Below are positions 36,830 to 47,800 of a stretch of DNA of 64,000 bases, piece by piece (within the stretch, counting starts at the first letter, position 1; each line of letters begins with the position of its first letter). This DNA is from Streptomyces sp. NBC_00490. GTDB taxonomy: Bacteria > Actinomycetota > Actinomycetes > Streptomycetales > Streptomycetaceae. The DNA lies in the NCBI RefSeq assembly GCF_036013645.1, contig NZ_CP107869.1, positions 2,604,001-2,668,000 on the forward strand. Direction: 5' to 3'. Both the position numbers and the translations under genes were made by a program. The notes below the pieces were generated by a model. The model did no database searches and was not told where the DNA came from. It saw only the letters and a program-made list of their open reading frames with translations.

Positions 36830-38437
36830 TCAGCTGGGGCGGGCCATGGCCTTGACGAAGGCGCGCTCGACGTCGGCGGCGGACAGGACGCCGTAGATCT
36901 CTCCGGTCTCCTCGACCACCAGGTATTCGGTGGCGGGGGTGGCGCGCAGGGTGTCCAGGAGGTCTTCGCCGGCGAGTTCGACGGAGACGCGCATGCCGTC
37001 GGTGAGGTCTTGGGCGAGGCCGCTGACGGCGACCCAGGGGCGGCGGTGTTCGGGGACGCCGACGATGGCGGCCTCGCGGACGAGGGAGAGGGGTTCGCCG
37101 TCGGCGTCGACGACGACGAGGGCGCGGGCGCCGGCTTCGTTGGCGCGGCGCAGGGCTTCCGAGAGGGGGGTATTGGTCTCGACGGGGACGGCGCGGCGGG
37201 TGAGGTTGCGGGCGCGCAGTTCGGGGAGGTGTTCGCGCAGGCGGGCCATGCGGAGGCTGTTGCCGGCGCCGGTCCAGATGATCGCGGCGAGGATGGCGGC
37301 GAGCAGGGCGTCCATCACGGTGTCCATGCCGACGTTGTCCTCGGCGTTGGAGCCGAGTGCCCCGGACTGGGTGAGCAGGGGGAGGCCGATGAGGACGCAG
37401 ACGGCGAGGGCGCGGCCGACCCAGGCGGCGGCGATGGTGCCGCTCATGGGTTTGCCGGTGATCTTCCAGACGACCGCGCGGAGCATGCGGCCGCCGTCGA
37501 GGGGCAGGCCGGGCAGGAGGTTGAAGCCGGCCACGATGAGGTTGGAGATCATCAGGCCGGCCAGCAGGACGCCGGGGACGGTGCCGGGTTCCACGGGCTG
37601 CATGGCGAGGTAGAAGAGGCCGGCGAGGACGAGGGAGAGGAGGGGGCCGACGAAGGCCAGGACGAATTCCCGGCCCGGGGTCTCGGCTTCTTTCTCGATC
37701 TCGGAGACGCCGCCGAAGAACTGGAGCTGGATGCGGCGTACGGGCAGTTTGAAGCGGAGGGCGGCGACGGTGTGGGCGAGTTCGTGCACGAGCACGGAGG
37801 CGTAGAAGGCGACCGCGAAGAAGAGTGATACGAGGTAGCGGGCGGCTCCGAGTTCGGGCAGGACGCGGTCCAGTTGGCCGCCGAAGACCCAGGTGATGAG
37901 GGCGGCGACGAGGAACCAGCTGGGTGCGACGTACACGGGTACGCCGAAGGGGCGTCCCATGAGGAGTCCGCCGCCGGGGTCCTTCTGGCGGCGGGGCGGG
38001 CGGCCCTTGGCGGTGCCGGAGTGGGCGAGGGTGCGGTCGGGGTGGGTGTGGGGGGCGTCGGCGGGAGGGGCGTGGGGGTCCTCGGGGGCTCTTTCCGTGC
38101 CGTCTCCGTCGGCGGCGGGGTGCTCCGGGGTGTGCTGCGGCGGGGTGGCGTCGGTGGAGGGCCGTTCCGCCTCGTCGGGCGTGGTGTCCTCGCGTGAGGC
38201 GGGAGCCTTTGCGGAGGGTGTCGTCGCGGCGGTCTCCGCGGTCTCGCTGTCGTGCTTCGGCGTGTCCGCGGTGTCTTCCTCGGAGCGGACGGCGGCAGCG
38301 GCGGCCTTGGTGCCCTGCTCGGGGGCGTCCGCGTCGGGGTGTTCGGGGTCGGCAGTGGGGGCCGCAGGGCCTGCGTGGTGGTGGGCCGGCTCGTCGTTGC
38401 CGGACCGCGGGTGCCCGCTCCCGCCGCTCTCGTCCAC
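36830..38437 (-). CDS. Site-2 protease-type M50 metalloprotease with CBS pair
   Basis: A 535-residue intramembrane zinc protease. Residues 1 to about 160 are a disordered, acidic Pro/Glu/Thr/Ala-rich region. After it come the transmembrane core with HELAH (zinc ligands and catalytic Glu) and the second zinc motif LPLDGGRM, then two CBS domains at about 390-520 (PLSEALRRANEAGARALVVVDADGEPLS; ATEYLVVEETGEIYGVLSAADVERAF). CBS-type S2P enzymes cut membrane proteins under nucleotide or energy control. GTG at 38437 follows GAGGGG. The substrate is unknown. Confidence 0.92.
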   Translation of the reverse strand: MDESGGSGHPRSGNDEPAHHHAGPAAPTADPEHPDADAPEQGTKAAAAAVRSEEDTADTPKHDSETAETAATTPSAKAPASREDTTPDEAERPSTDATPPQHTPEHPAADGDGTERAPEDPHAPPADAPHTHPDRTLAHSGTAKGRPPRRQKDPGGGLLMGRPFGVPVYVAPSWFLVAALITWVFGGQLDRVLPELGAARYLVSLFFAVAFYASVLVHELAHTVAALRFKLPVRRIQLQFFGGVSEIEKEAETPGREFVLAFVGPLLSLVLAGLFYLAMQPVEPGTVPGVLLAGLMISNLIVAGFNLLPGLPLDGGRMLRAVVWKITGKPMSGTIAAAWVGRALAVCVLIGLPLLTQSGALGSNAEDNVGMDTVMDALLAAILAAIIWTGAGNSLRMARLREHLPELRARNLTRRAVPVETNTPLSEALRRANEAGARALVVVDADGEPLSLVREAAIVGVPEHRRPWVAVSGLAQDLTDGMRVSVELAGEDLLDTLRATPATEYLVVEETGEIYGVLSAADVERAFVKAMARPS

Positions 38438-38611
38438 GGTTTCCCCTCGTTCGAAGCGTCTTCCGCGCCTGCCGGCGGAAGGGTCTCGGGTCGATGGTAT
38501 GCGGCGGTCGTCACGCGTTCCGCCTCGGCACCCCCTCTGTTTTCTCTGTTGTCGCGGGCGTCTCGGGCGCGACTGGGTCACTGTCAGTGGTGGGCCGTAA
38601 GGTCTGGGGTC

Positions 38612-39595
<984 letters not shown>

Positions 39596-39610
39596 GCGAA
39601 GGAGACTTAC

Positions 39611-40282
39611 GTGGCCATCCGCGTCCTACTGGTCGACGACCAGCCGCTGCTGCGCACCGGCTTCCGGATGATCCTGGAGGCCGAGCAGGACATCGCTGTG
39701 GTCGGCGAGGCCGGTGACGGGCTCCAGGCGCTCGACCAGGTGCGGGCCTTGCAGCCCGATGTGGTCCTGATGGACATCCGCATGCCGCGGATGGACGGTG
39801 TGGAGGCGACCCGGCAGATCACCGGACCCGGGCGGGACGGCCCGGCGAAGGTGTTGGTGCTGACCACTTTCGATCTCGACGAGTACGTGGTGGAGGCGCT
39901 CCGGGCGGGGGCCAGCGGCTTTCTGCTCAAGGACGCCCCGGCCAACGAGCTGGTGCAGGCGATCCGGGTGGTCGCCGCCGGTGAGGCGATGCTCGCGCCG
40001 AGCATCACGCGCCGGCTGCTCGACAAGTACGCCACGCATCTGCCCTCGGGCGACGACCCCGTCCCGGACACCTTGCACACGCTCACCGACCGTGAGGTCG
40101 AGGTGCTGAAGCTGGTGGCGCGTGGGCTGTCCAATGCCGAGATCGCCGCGGACCTGTTCGTGAGCGAGACCACGGTGAAGACGCATGTGGGTCACGTCCT
40201 CACCAAGCTGGGGCTGCGCGACCGGGTGCAGGCGGCGGTGTACGCGTACGAGAGCGGTCTGGTGCGCCCCGGCGCGCAGTAG
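39611..40282 (+). CDS. NarL/FixJ-family response regulator (orphan)
   Basis: A 223-residue regulator: receiver domain (VLLVDDQPLLRTGFRMIL) with phospho-acceptor Asp55 in VVLMDIRMPRMDG, conserved Thr and Lys (VLTTFDLDEYV, FLLKDAP), and LuxR-type helix-turn-helix LTDREVEVLKLVARGLSNAEIAADLFVSETTVKTHVGHVLTKLGLRDR. GTG at 39611 has AAGGAG upstream. No histidine kinase lies nearby, so the partner is elsewhere. Confidence 0.94.
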   Translation: MAIRVLLVDDQPLLRTGFRMILEAEQDIAVVGEAGDGLQALDQVRALQPDVVLMDIRMPRMDGVEATRQITGPGRDGPAKVLVLTTFDLDEYVVEALRAGASGFLLKDAPANELVQAIRVVAAGEAMLAPSITRRLLDKYATHLPSGDDPVPDTLHTLTDREVEVLKLVARGLSNAEIAADLFVSETTVKTHVGHVLTKLGLRDRVQAAVYAYESGLVRPGAQ

Positions 40283-40303
40283 GAGCACGTCGTAGAACGG
40301 CTG

Positions 40304-40333
40304 AGGGCGCCTCTTGGCGAGAAGAGGCGCCCT
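40304..40333. terminator. Terminator between response regulator and binding-protein gene
   Basis: Perfect 12-bp stem AGGGCGCCTCTT/AAGAGGCGCCCT with a six-base loop, between convergent stops at 40282 and 40357. Confidence 0.85.
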
Positions 40334-40356
40334 TCGTCGTGTCCGGAGGTCCGGTG

Positions 40357-41931
40357 TCAGCCCTTGCTGATCTCCCAGAAGCGGAAGACCGTCGAGGCGT
40401 CGAGGCAGTACTCCAGGCCGTAGACGTTGTCGCGGACGACCGCGTACTGCTTGGCCTGCCAGAGCGGGAGGACCGGGAGCTCCTCGGCGACCAGGTCCTG
40501 GAGGCGGCCGTAGTCGTTGTCGGTCGCGGCGCGGTCGCTCTGGGCGGCTGTGCGCGGGATGAGGGCGCCGGTGATCGTTTTGTTGTCGTAGTTGTTGGCC
40601 AGCACGTTGCCCTTGCCGAAGAAGGGGGCCGTGAAGTTGTCGGGGTCCGGGTAGTCGGGCACCCAGCCCTTGACGTAGACGCCGTACTTGCCGTCGGCGA
40701 TGTCCTTCTCGTACTGCTCGAAGTCGACGGACTTGACGTCGGCGTCGAACAGGCCGCTCTTGTTGAGCTGTCCGGCGATCGCCTTGAGTTCCTGGTCGGT
40801 GGCCGGGCCGTAGCGGGTGGGGGTGGACCAGAGGGTCAGTTTGACCTTGCCGGTGATGCCGTCGGCGTTCAGGGCCGCGGCGGCCTTGGTCTTGGACGGG
40901 TTGGCGCCGTAGGTGTCGAAGAAGGCCGTGTTGTGGCCCGCGATACCGGCCGGGATGATCGAGTACAGCGAGGTGGCGGTGCCCTGGTAGACCTCGGTCA
41001 TGAGGGCGTCGCGGTCGAGCAGGTAGGCGATCGCCTTGCGGACGCCGAGCTGTCCGGCGACCGGGTCGTTCATGTTGAAGACCAGGTGCTGGACCTCGGC
41101 GCTGGTGCCGTCGACGAGTTCGACGCCCGCGTCGGTTCCGGCGGCCTCGATGTCGGCGATGTCGCTCGCGCTGAGGCCTCGGTAGGCGATGTCGATCTTG
41201 TTGTCGATCAGGGCCTGCTTGAGCTCGTCCTGTTTGCCGTGGAAGAACTTCAGGGTGACGCCGGAGTTCTGCACGTCGGCGGTGCCCTTGTAGTTCTCGT
41301 TGACGGAGAAGACGGCCTCGTCGTCGCCGAAGGAGTCCAGCTTGTAGGGGCCGGAGCCGACCGCCTCGCCGTCCTTGCGCAGTCCGTCGGCGTCGTACTG
41401 CTGGTGGTCGACGATGGAACCGGCACCGGAGGCGATCTTGCTCGGAAAGGTGGCGTCGGGCGTGTTCAGCTTGAAGACGACCGTCTTCTCGTCCGGCGTC
41501 TCGACCTTTTCGAGCATGGGGAACATGATCGCGGGACCGGCGTCGTCGTTGATCTTCAGCAGGCGGTCGAAGGAGAACTTCACGTCCTCCGAGGTGAGGG
41601 AGTCACCGTTGCTGAACTGCAGGCCGTCCTTGAGCGTGCATGTGTAGACCGTGGTCCCGGTGTCGCTGAACTCGCAGCTCTCCGCGGCCTCGGGCTCGGG
41701 CTCCGTGCCGCCCTTGGGGAAGCTCAGCAGCGACTGGAAGACGTTGTTGAACAACAGCCAGGATCCGGGGTCGTAGCCGGAGGCGGGGTCGGTGGCCAGG
41801 ACGTCGTCCGACATCCCCATCACCACGCTGGAGCCGTCGCTCCCCGAGCCCCCGTTCTCCGTACCGCAGCCGGTCAGCAGGCCGGAGGCCAGCCCCGCCA
41901 GCATCGGCAGGACCGGCCACTGGTTACGCAT
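40357..41931 (-). CDS. Peptide/nickel-type ABC substrate-binding lipoprotein (SBP_bac_5), copy 2
   Basis: A 524-residue lipoprotein of the DppA/OppA family: signal peptide with lipobox LLTGC, then SBP_bac_5 features such as FSNGDSLTSEDVKFSFDRLL, VVFKLNTPDATFPSKIAS and KGWVPDYPDPDNFTAPFFG. It should capture an oligopeptide or similar solute outside the membrane. ATG at 41931 is chosen; a GTG two codons upstream is possible. It is clearly paralogous to the next gene. No permease or ATPase gene accompanies it. Confidence 0.92.
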   Translation of the reverse strand: MRNQWPVLPMLAGLASGLLTGCGTENGGSGSDGSSVVMGMSDDVLATDPASGYDPGSWLLFNNVFQSLLSFPKGGTEPEPEAAESCEFSDTGTTVYTCTLKDGLQFSNGDSLTSEDVKFSFDRLLKINDDAGPAIMFPMLEKVETPDEKTVVFKLNTPDATFPSKIASGAGSIVDHQQYDADGLRKDGEAVGSGPYKLDSFGDDEAVFSVNENYKGTADVQNSGVTLKFFHGKQDELKQALIDNKIDIAYRGLSASDIADIEAAGTDAGVELVDGTSAEVQHLVFNMNDPVAGQLGVRKAIAYLLDRDALMTEVYQGTATSLYSIIPAGIAGHNTAFFDTYGANPSKTKAAAALNADGITGKVKLTLWSTPTRYGPATDQELKAIAGQLNKSGLFDADVKSVDFEQYEKDIADGKYGVYVKGWVPDYPDPDNFTAPFFGKGNVLANNYDNKTITGALIPRTAAQSDRAATDNDYGRLQDLVAEELPVLPLWQAKQYAVVRDNVYGLEYCLDASTVFRFWEISKG

Positions 41932-41967
41932 GTTCACTTGCGGATGCCTTGTCGTCGGTTGGCGAAT

Positions 41968-41993
41968 CCCGGGGCCGTCGTCCACGGCCCGGG
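41968..41993 (-). terminator. Hairpin between tandem binding-protein genes
   Basis: CCCGGGCCGT/ACGGCCCCGGG stem with one bulged G and a five-base loop, 11 bp after the upstream gene's stop. No U-tract follows; it may reduce rather than end read-through. Confidence 0.5.
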
Positions 41994-42004
41994 CAGGGGT
42001 CGGA

Positions 42005-43609
42005 TCAGCCGCTCACGCCACGGCTGAGCTCCCACAGCTGAAGGGTCGAGGAGGAGTTGAGGACATAGGCGGTGCCGGTGACGTCGTCGCGGGCGGCGAC
42101 GTACTGCTTGCCCTGCCACAGCGGCAGCACGGGGACGTCGTCGGCGACGATGTCCTGGATGTCCGTCAGGCTGCTGGTGGCGGACAGCCGGTCGGCCTCG
42201 CGACGGGACTCCGGGATCAGGGTGTTGCGGATCTCGCTGTTGGCGTACGGCGAGCCGAGGAAGTTGTCCTTGTCGAGGAACGGCGCGATGTAGTTGTCGG
42301 CGTCCGGGAAGTCGGGGAACCAGCCCATCCCGTAGACGTCGTACTTGCCCTTCTGCTCGGCGGGGCGGAAGGTCGCCCAGGGCGCGCCCTTGATGCTGAC
42401 GTCGAACAGGCCGCTGTCGTTGAGCTGCTTCTGCAGCTGCTCGAACTCGTTCTTGGTGGCGGCGCCGTAGTGGTCCGTCGTGTAGTGCAGGGTCAGCTTG
42501 ACCGGGGTGGTGATGCTCGCCCTTGTCAGCAGCGCCTGGGCCTTGGCCTTGCTCGGGTCGCCGTACTTGTTGAAGAACGAGTTGGAGTGGCCGGTGATGC
42601 TCGCCGGGACCAGCGAGTACAGCGGCTCGGCCTCGGAGCCGTAGACCTTGGAGACGAGTTCGCTGCGGTTGACGATCTGGGCCATCGCCTGGCGCACGGC
42701 CTTGGTCTTGACGGTCGCGGCGTTGGTGTTGAAGGCCAGGTAGCGGATCTCCAGGCCGGGCATCTCGACGAGGTCGACGTCGTCGTCCGAGGAGAGGGAG
42801 AGCTTCTCGATCTGTTCCGGCGACATGGTGCGGGACATGACGTCGATGTCACCGTCGTTCAGGGCGGTGCCCATGGCGTCGGCGTCCTCGAAGGAGCGCA
42901 GCTCGACCTTGTCGTTGTTCACCTTCAGCGTCCCCGTGTAGTGGGGGTTCTTGGTGAACACGGCGTCGACGAGTTCGTCGTTCTTGACGTCGGCCGACAT
43001 GGTGTACGGGCCGGAGCCGTCGACGTCGAAGCCGTCGCGCAGCTTGCCGCGCTGGTAGTCGTCAGGGTTGACGATGCCGGCGACGGGGGTCGACAGCTTG
43101 TACGGGAACGTGGCGTCGGCCGTCTTGAGGTGGAAGATCACCTCGCGGTCGCCCTTGGTCTCGACGGTGTCGATGGTGGACAGCAGGGCGAAGACACCGC
43201 TGTCGGCCTTGAGGGAACGGGCGCGGTCGATGGAGTACTTGACGTCCTCGGCCGTGATGGCGTCGCCGTTCGCGAACTGCAGGTCCTTGCGCAGGGTGCA
43301 GGCGTAGCGCTCGTTGCCGGTGTCGGTGAAGCGGCAGCTCTCGGCGGCCTCGGGCACGGGTTCGCCCTCGCCGCGCGGCTGGATCATCAGGGTCTGCACG
43401 GTCTGGCGCAGGATGTTCCAGGTGCCGACGTCGTAGGCGTACGCCGGGTCGAGGGGCGCGGGGGCTTCCTGCGAGGCGGTGAACCGGTCCGTGGTGCCGA
43501 CGACGATTCCGTCCCCGCCGCCACTGCCGCCGTCGGACCCGCCGCACGCGGCGAGTACCGGCGCGAGCAGACCGATGACGGCCGGCAGCACCAAAGTCTT
43601 GCGGTTCAT
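42005..43609 (-). CDS. Peptide/nickel-type ABC substrate-binding lipoprotein (SBP_bac_5), copy 1
   Basis: A 534-residue lipoprotein: signal peptide and lipobox LAAC (VIGLLAPVLAACGGSDG), Gly-rich linker, then the SBP_bac_5 fold (DPAYAYDVGTWNILRQTVQTLM; FANGDAITAEDVKYSIDRARSL; GMGWFPDFPDADNYIAPFLD). It shares the stretch PEAAESCxFxDTG and many other blocks with the downstream paralogue, so the pair arose by duplication. ATG at 43609 follows GGAG. Neither gene has transporter partners nearby; they probably feed a transporter encoded elsewhere. Confidence 0.92.
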   Translation of the reverse strand: MNRKTLVLPAVIGLLAPVLAACGGSDGGSGGGDGIVVGTTDRFTASQEAPAPLDPAYAYDVGTWNILRQTVQTLMIQPRGEGEPVPEAAESCRFTDTGNERYACTLRKDLQFANGDAITAEDVKYSIDRARSLKADSGVFALLSTIDTVETKGDREVIFHLKTADATFPYKLSTPVAGIVNPDDYQRGKLRDGFDVDGSGPYTMSADVKNDELVDAVFTKNPHYTGTLKVNNDKVELRSFEDADAMGTALNDGDIDVMSRTMSPEQIEKLSLSSDDDVDLVEMPGLEIRYLAFNTNAATVKTKAVRQAMAQIVNRSELVSKVYGSEAEPLYSLVPASITGHSNSFFNKYGDPSKAKAQALLTRASITTPVKLTLHYTTDHYGAATKNEFEQLQKQLNDSGLFDVSIKGAPWATFRPAEQKGKYDVYGMGWFPDFPDADNYIAPFLDKDNFLGSPYANSEIRNTLIPESRREADRLSATSSLTDIQDIVADDVPVLPLWQGKQYVAARDDVTGTAYVLNSSSTLQLWELSRGVSG

Positions 43610-44031
43610 GCTCGAGTTTCTCCAGAGCTGTTGAGTCCGTGTACCCGGCATGCATGGGTGGTGCGGCGGATCACGGGGGTTTCGTCGATGTTCTCGCGAC
43701 GAGATTAGTCCGCGCCCGCACGAGGGTTGGCGGCCACCGGAGTTGAGCTGCCATCACGCAGCGAAACCGGGCGTGGACGCATTGAAAACCCGACAGGGGA
43801 AGGATTCGTGCACGGTCCCATCAATCGGGACACAAGGGCACGCGCAAGCCGCCCGAACCGGGCGTCGATGCACACACCTCATCGAGTGTCGATCCCCCGT
43901 CGCGTGGGGAACGTCACATCATCAACGGTTTGTTCCCGTACCGGAATTCGGCCATCCATCGAGCCGCGAATTCCTTTGCGTGCGGGCCTGGGAAATGCGG
44001 CCTCTATCGGTGCCGCACGCTGGGTGAACGC
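43610..44031. other. Intergenic region upstream of binding-protein pair
   Basis: 422 bp with no credible gene. It must hold the promoter of the two lipoprotein genes. A weak -10-like TAATCT lies on the minus strand at 43702-43707, and an imperfect inverted repeat around two GAATTC sites lies near 43940-43975. The stretch is less GC-rich than its neighbours. Confidence 0.35.
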
Positions 44032-44733
44032 TCAGCGCATTTCCGTCATCAGACCGCGCAGAAATGCCAGGTCCACCTCCTCGAGGGAGGTGACGACGGT
44101 GCGCCGGGCGGCCGGGGCGATGGGGGCGACCGAGGGCACGGCCACGACATGGCAGCCCGCGGCCTCGGCCGCCGCGATACCGGTAGCGGTGTCCTCCACG
44201 ACCGCGCATCTGGCCGGATCGGCGCCGAGACCGGCGGCGGCGAAGAGGTACGGGTCGGGGTGCGGCTTGGTCCGGGCCACCTCGTCCCCCGCCACCGTGA
44301 GGGCGAAGTTCTGCGGGCCGAGCGTGGTGAGCACCCGGTCGATGATGCGCCGGTGCGAGGCGGAGACCAGGGCCGTGGGGATCTCGTACTCGGCGAGCTC
44401 GGCCAGCAGCCGGGCGGCGCCCGGCATCAGCGGCAGGTGGCGGCCGATGCGGTCCTCGAACCCCTGGTTGAGCAGCACGGACAGCTCGGCGAGGGTGATG
44501 TCGGCGCCGGTGGCCTCGATCAGGAACCCCGCGCTGCGGGTCATGGGGCCGCCGACCACGACATGGCGCCATGAGTCGTCGAGGGTGTGGCCGAGGCCGG
44601 CGAAGACTTCGACCTCGACGTCCCACCAGAACCCCTCGGTGTCCACGAGGGTGCCGTCCATGTCGAGGAGCACCGCCTGCAGGGCTGAGCCTTCGGCCGT
44701 ACGGGTTACTGGCGCGGGGACCGTGCTGGTCAT
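44032..44733 (-). CDS. HAD-superfamily hydrolase (beta-phosphoglucomutase/phosphatase-like)
   Basis: A 233-residue HAD enzyme: motif I LLDMDGTLVDT (nucleophile Asp24, acid/base Asp26), helical cap, motif II VSAS, motif III Lys in RTKPHPDPYLFA and motif IV VVEDTATGI. These features match the subfamily of beta-phosphoglucomutase and sugar-phosphate phosphatases; the substrate cannot be told. ATG at 44733 follows AAGGAGG. It lies 150 bp downstream of metH on the same strand, with hairpins between. Confidence 0.88.
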   Translation of the reverse strand: MTSTVPAPVTRTAEGSALQAVLLDMDGTLVDTEGFWWDVEVEVFAGLGHTLDDSWRHVVVGGPMTRSAGFLIEATGADITLAELSVLLNQGFEDRIGRHLPLMPGAARLLAELAEYEIPTALVSASHRRIIDRVLTTLGPQNFALTVAGDEVARTKPHPDPYLFAAAGLGADPARCAVVEDTATGIAAAEAAGCHVVAVPSVAPIAPAARRTVVTSLEEVDLAFLRGLMTEMR

Positions 44734-44760
44734 CCTGGCGCACCTCCTTGAGGGACGATC

Positions 44761-44789
44761 AGGCCGGCTCCCACGAAGGGAGCCGGCCT
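44761..44789 (-). terminator. Hairpin between metH and the HAD gene
   Basis: Perfect 12-bp stem AGGCCGGCTCCC/GGGAGCCGGCCT with a five-base loop, 95 bp beyond the metH stop and 28 bp before the HAD start. No T-run follows; it may be a backup terminator. Confidence 0.6.
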
Positions 44790-44839
44790 GCGGTGGACCG
44801 ACCAGTGTACGTCGCGGTACGACGACATGCCTTGTTTAA

Positions 44840-44863
44840 CCGGTGTGCCCAGGGGCACACCGG
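44840..44863 (-). terminator. Terminator of metH
   Basis: 11-bp stem CCGGTGTGCCC/GGGCACACCGG, 20 bp after the metH stop, followed on the minus strand by TTAAAC. Confidence 0.75.
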
Positions 44864-44883
44864 AGTCACGGTCGAGGGGTGCC

Positions 44884-47800
44884 TCAGCGTGCGTTGAAGT
44901 ACTTCGCCTCGGGGTGGTGGATCACGATCGCGTCCGTGGACTGCTCGGGGTGCAGCTGGAACTCCTCGGACAGCTGGACGCCGATGCGCTCCGGCTGGAG
45001 CAGGTCGGCGATCTTCGCGCGGTCCTCCAGGTTCGGGCAGGCGCCGTAGCCGAGGGAGAAGCGGGCGCCCCGGTACTTCAGGGCGAACATGTCCTCGATC
45101 TCGCCCGGGTCCTCACCGGCGAAGCCCAGTTCCGAACGCACGCGCGCGTGCCAGTACTCGGCGAGCGCCTCCGCCAACTGCACGGACAGGCCGTGCAGTT
45201 CGAGGTAGTCGCGGTAGGCGTTGGCCTCGAACAGCTTCGCCGTCTCCTCGCCGATCCGGGAGCCGACGGTGACGACCTGGAGGCCGACGACGTCCGTCTC
45301 CCCCGACTCCTCCGGGCGGAAGTAGTCCGCGAGGCACAGTCGGCGGCCGCGGCGCTGGCGCGGGAAGGTGAAGCGGGTGCGCTCGTTGCCCTGGTCGTCG
45401 AGGATGATCAGGTCGTCGTCCTTGGACACGCACGGGAAGTAGCCGTAGACGACGGCCGCTTCGAGCAGGTTCTCCGTCTGGAGCTTGTCCAGCAGTCCCC
45501 GCAGCCGGGGCCGGCCCTCGGTCTCGACGAGCTCCTCGTACGTCGGTCCGTCGCCCGCGCGGGCCTGCTTGAGGCCCCACTGGCCCTTGAAGAGGGCGCC
45601 CTCGTCGAGCCAGGTCGCGTACTCCTTGAGCTGGATGCCCTTGATGACGCGGGTGTCCCAGAACGGCGGGGCGGGCACGGGGTTGTCGACGGCGACGTCG
45701 GAACGGACGTGGCCCTCCTCGGGGCGCTCCTCGACCTCGACGGCAGCGGTCGCACGTACCCTGCGCTGCTTCAGCTCGGGGAGCTTCGCCCCGGGCACGC
45801 CGCGCTTGACGCCGATCAGGGCGTCCATGAGGCGCAGGCCCTCGAAGGCGTCGCGGGCGTAGCGGACCTCGCCCTCGTAGATCTCGTGCAGGTCCTGCTC
45901 GACATACGCACGCGTCAGGGCCGCGCCACCGAGGATCACCGGGAAGTCGGCCGCCAGCCCGCGCTGGTTGAGCTCCTCCAGGTTCTCCTTCATGATCACC
46001 GTGGACTTGACCAGGAGCCCCGACATGCCGATGACGTCGGCGCGGTGCTCCGCGGCGGCTTCCAGGATGGCGGAGACCGGCTGCTTGATGCCCAGGTTGA
46101 CGACGGTGTAGCCGTTGTTGGACAGGATGATGTCGACGAGGTTCTTGCCGATGTCGTGGACATCGCCGCGGACCGTGGCCAGCACGATCGTGCCCTTGCC
46201 CTCGTCGTCCGTCTTCTCCATGTGCGGTTCCAGATGGGCGACGGCGGTCTTCATCACCTCGGCGGACTGAAGGACGAACGGCAGCTGCATCTGGCCGGAG
46301 CCGAACAGCTCGCCGACGACCTTCATGCCGTCCAGGAGAATCTCGTTGACGATGTCCAGGGCCGGACGGGACTGGAGTGCCTCGTCGAGGTCGGCCTCCA
46401 GGCCGTTCTTCTCGCCGTCGATGATGCGGCGCTTGAGGCGCTCCTCCAGCGGCAGGGCGGCCAGTTCCTCGGCCTTGCCCGCCTTCAGCGACTTCGCGGT
46501 GGCGCCCTCGAACAGGGCCATCAGCTTCTGCAGCGGGTCATAACCCTCGGCGCGCCGGTCGTAGATCAGGTCGAGGGCGGTCTGCACCTCTTCCTCGCTG
46601 AACCGGGCGATCGGCAGGATCTTGGAGGCGTGCACGATCGCCGAGTCCAGACCGGCCTTCGTGCACTCGTCCAGGAACACCGAGTTGAGCAGGATCCGGG
46701 CGGCCGGGTTGAGGCCGAAGGAGATGTTCGACAGACCCAGCGTGGTCTGCACATCCGGGTGGCGGCGCTTGAGCTCGCGGATCGCCTCGATGGTGGCGAT
46801 GCCGTCCTTGCGGGACTCCTCCTGACCGGTACAGATGGTGAAGGTCAGGGTGTCGATGAGGATGTCCGACTCGTGGATGCCCCAGTTCCCGGTCAGGTCC
46901 TCGATGAGCCGTTCGGCGATGGCGACCTTGTGCTCCGGGGTGCGGGCCTGGCCCTCCTCGTCGATGGTCAGCGCGATCAGCGCGGCACCGTGCTCCTGGG
47001 CGAGCTTGGTGACCTTGGCGAAGCGGGACTCGGGGCCGTCGCCGTCCTCGTAGTTGACGGAGTTGATGACCGCACGCCCGCCGAGCTTCTCCAGCCCGGC
47101 CCGGATGACCGGGACTTCAGTGGAGTCCAGCACGATCGGCAGGGTGGAGGCGGTGGCGAACCGGCCGGCCAGCTCCTCCATGTCGGCGACACCGTCACGG
47201 CCGACGTAGTCCACGCACAGGTCGAGCATGTGCGCGCCCTCGCGGATCTGGTCCCGGGCCATCTCCACGCAGTCGTCCCAGCGGCCCTCCAGCATGGCCT
47301 CACGGAACTTCTTCGACCCGTTCGCGTTCGTCCGCTCACCGATCGCCAGGTACGACGTGTCCTGGCGGAACGGCACCGTCTGGTACAGGGAGGCGGCGCC
47401 CGGCTCGGGGCGCGGGTCGCGCTCGGTGGGTGCGAGGTCGCGTACCCGCTCGACGACCTGGCGCAGGTGCTCGGGGGTGGTGCCGCAGCAGCCGCCGATG
47501 AGGGACAGGCCGTACTCGCGGACGAAGTTCTCCTGCGCGTCGGCCAGTTCGGGCGCGGTCAGGGGGTAGTGGGCGCCGTCCTTCGTGAGGACCGGGAGGC
47601 CGGCGTTGGGCATGCAGGACAGCTGGATGCGGGAGTGGCGGGCGAGATAGCGCAGGTGCTCGCTCATCTCGGCGGGCCCGGTCGCGCAGTTCAGGCCGAT
47701 CATGTCGATGCCGAGCGGTTCCAGCGCGGTCAGCGCGGCGCCGATCTCCGAACCCAGCAGCATCGTGCCGGTCGTCTCCACCGTGACCGAGACGATCAGG

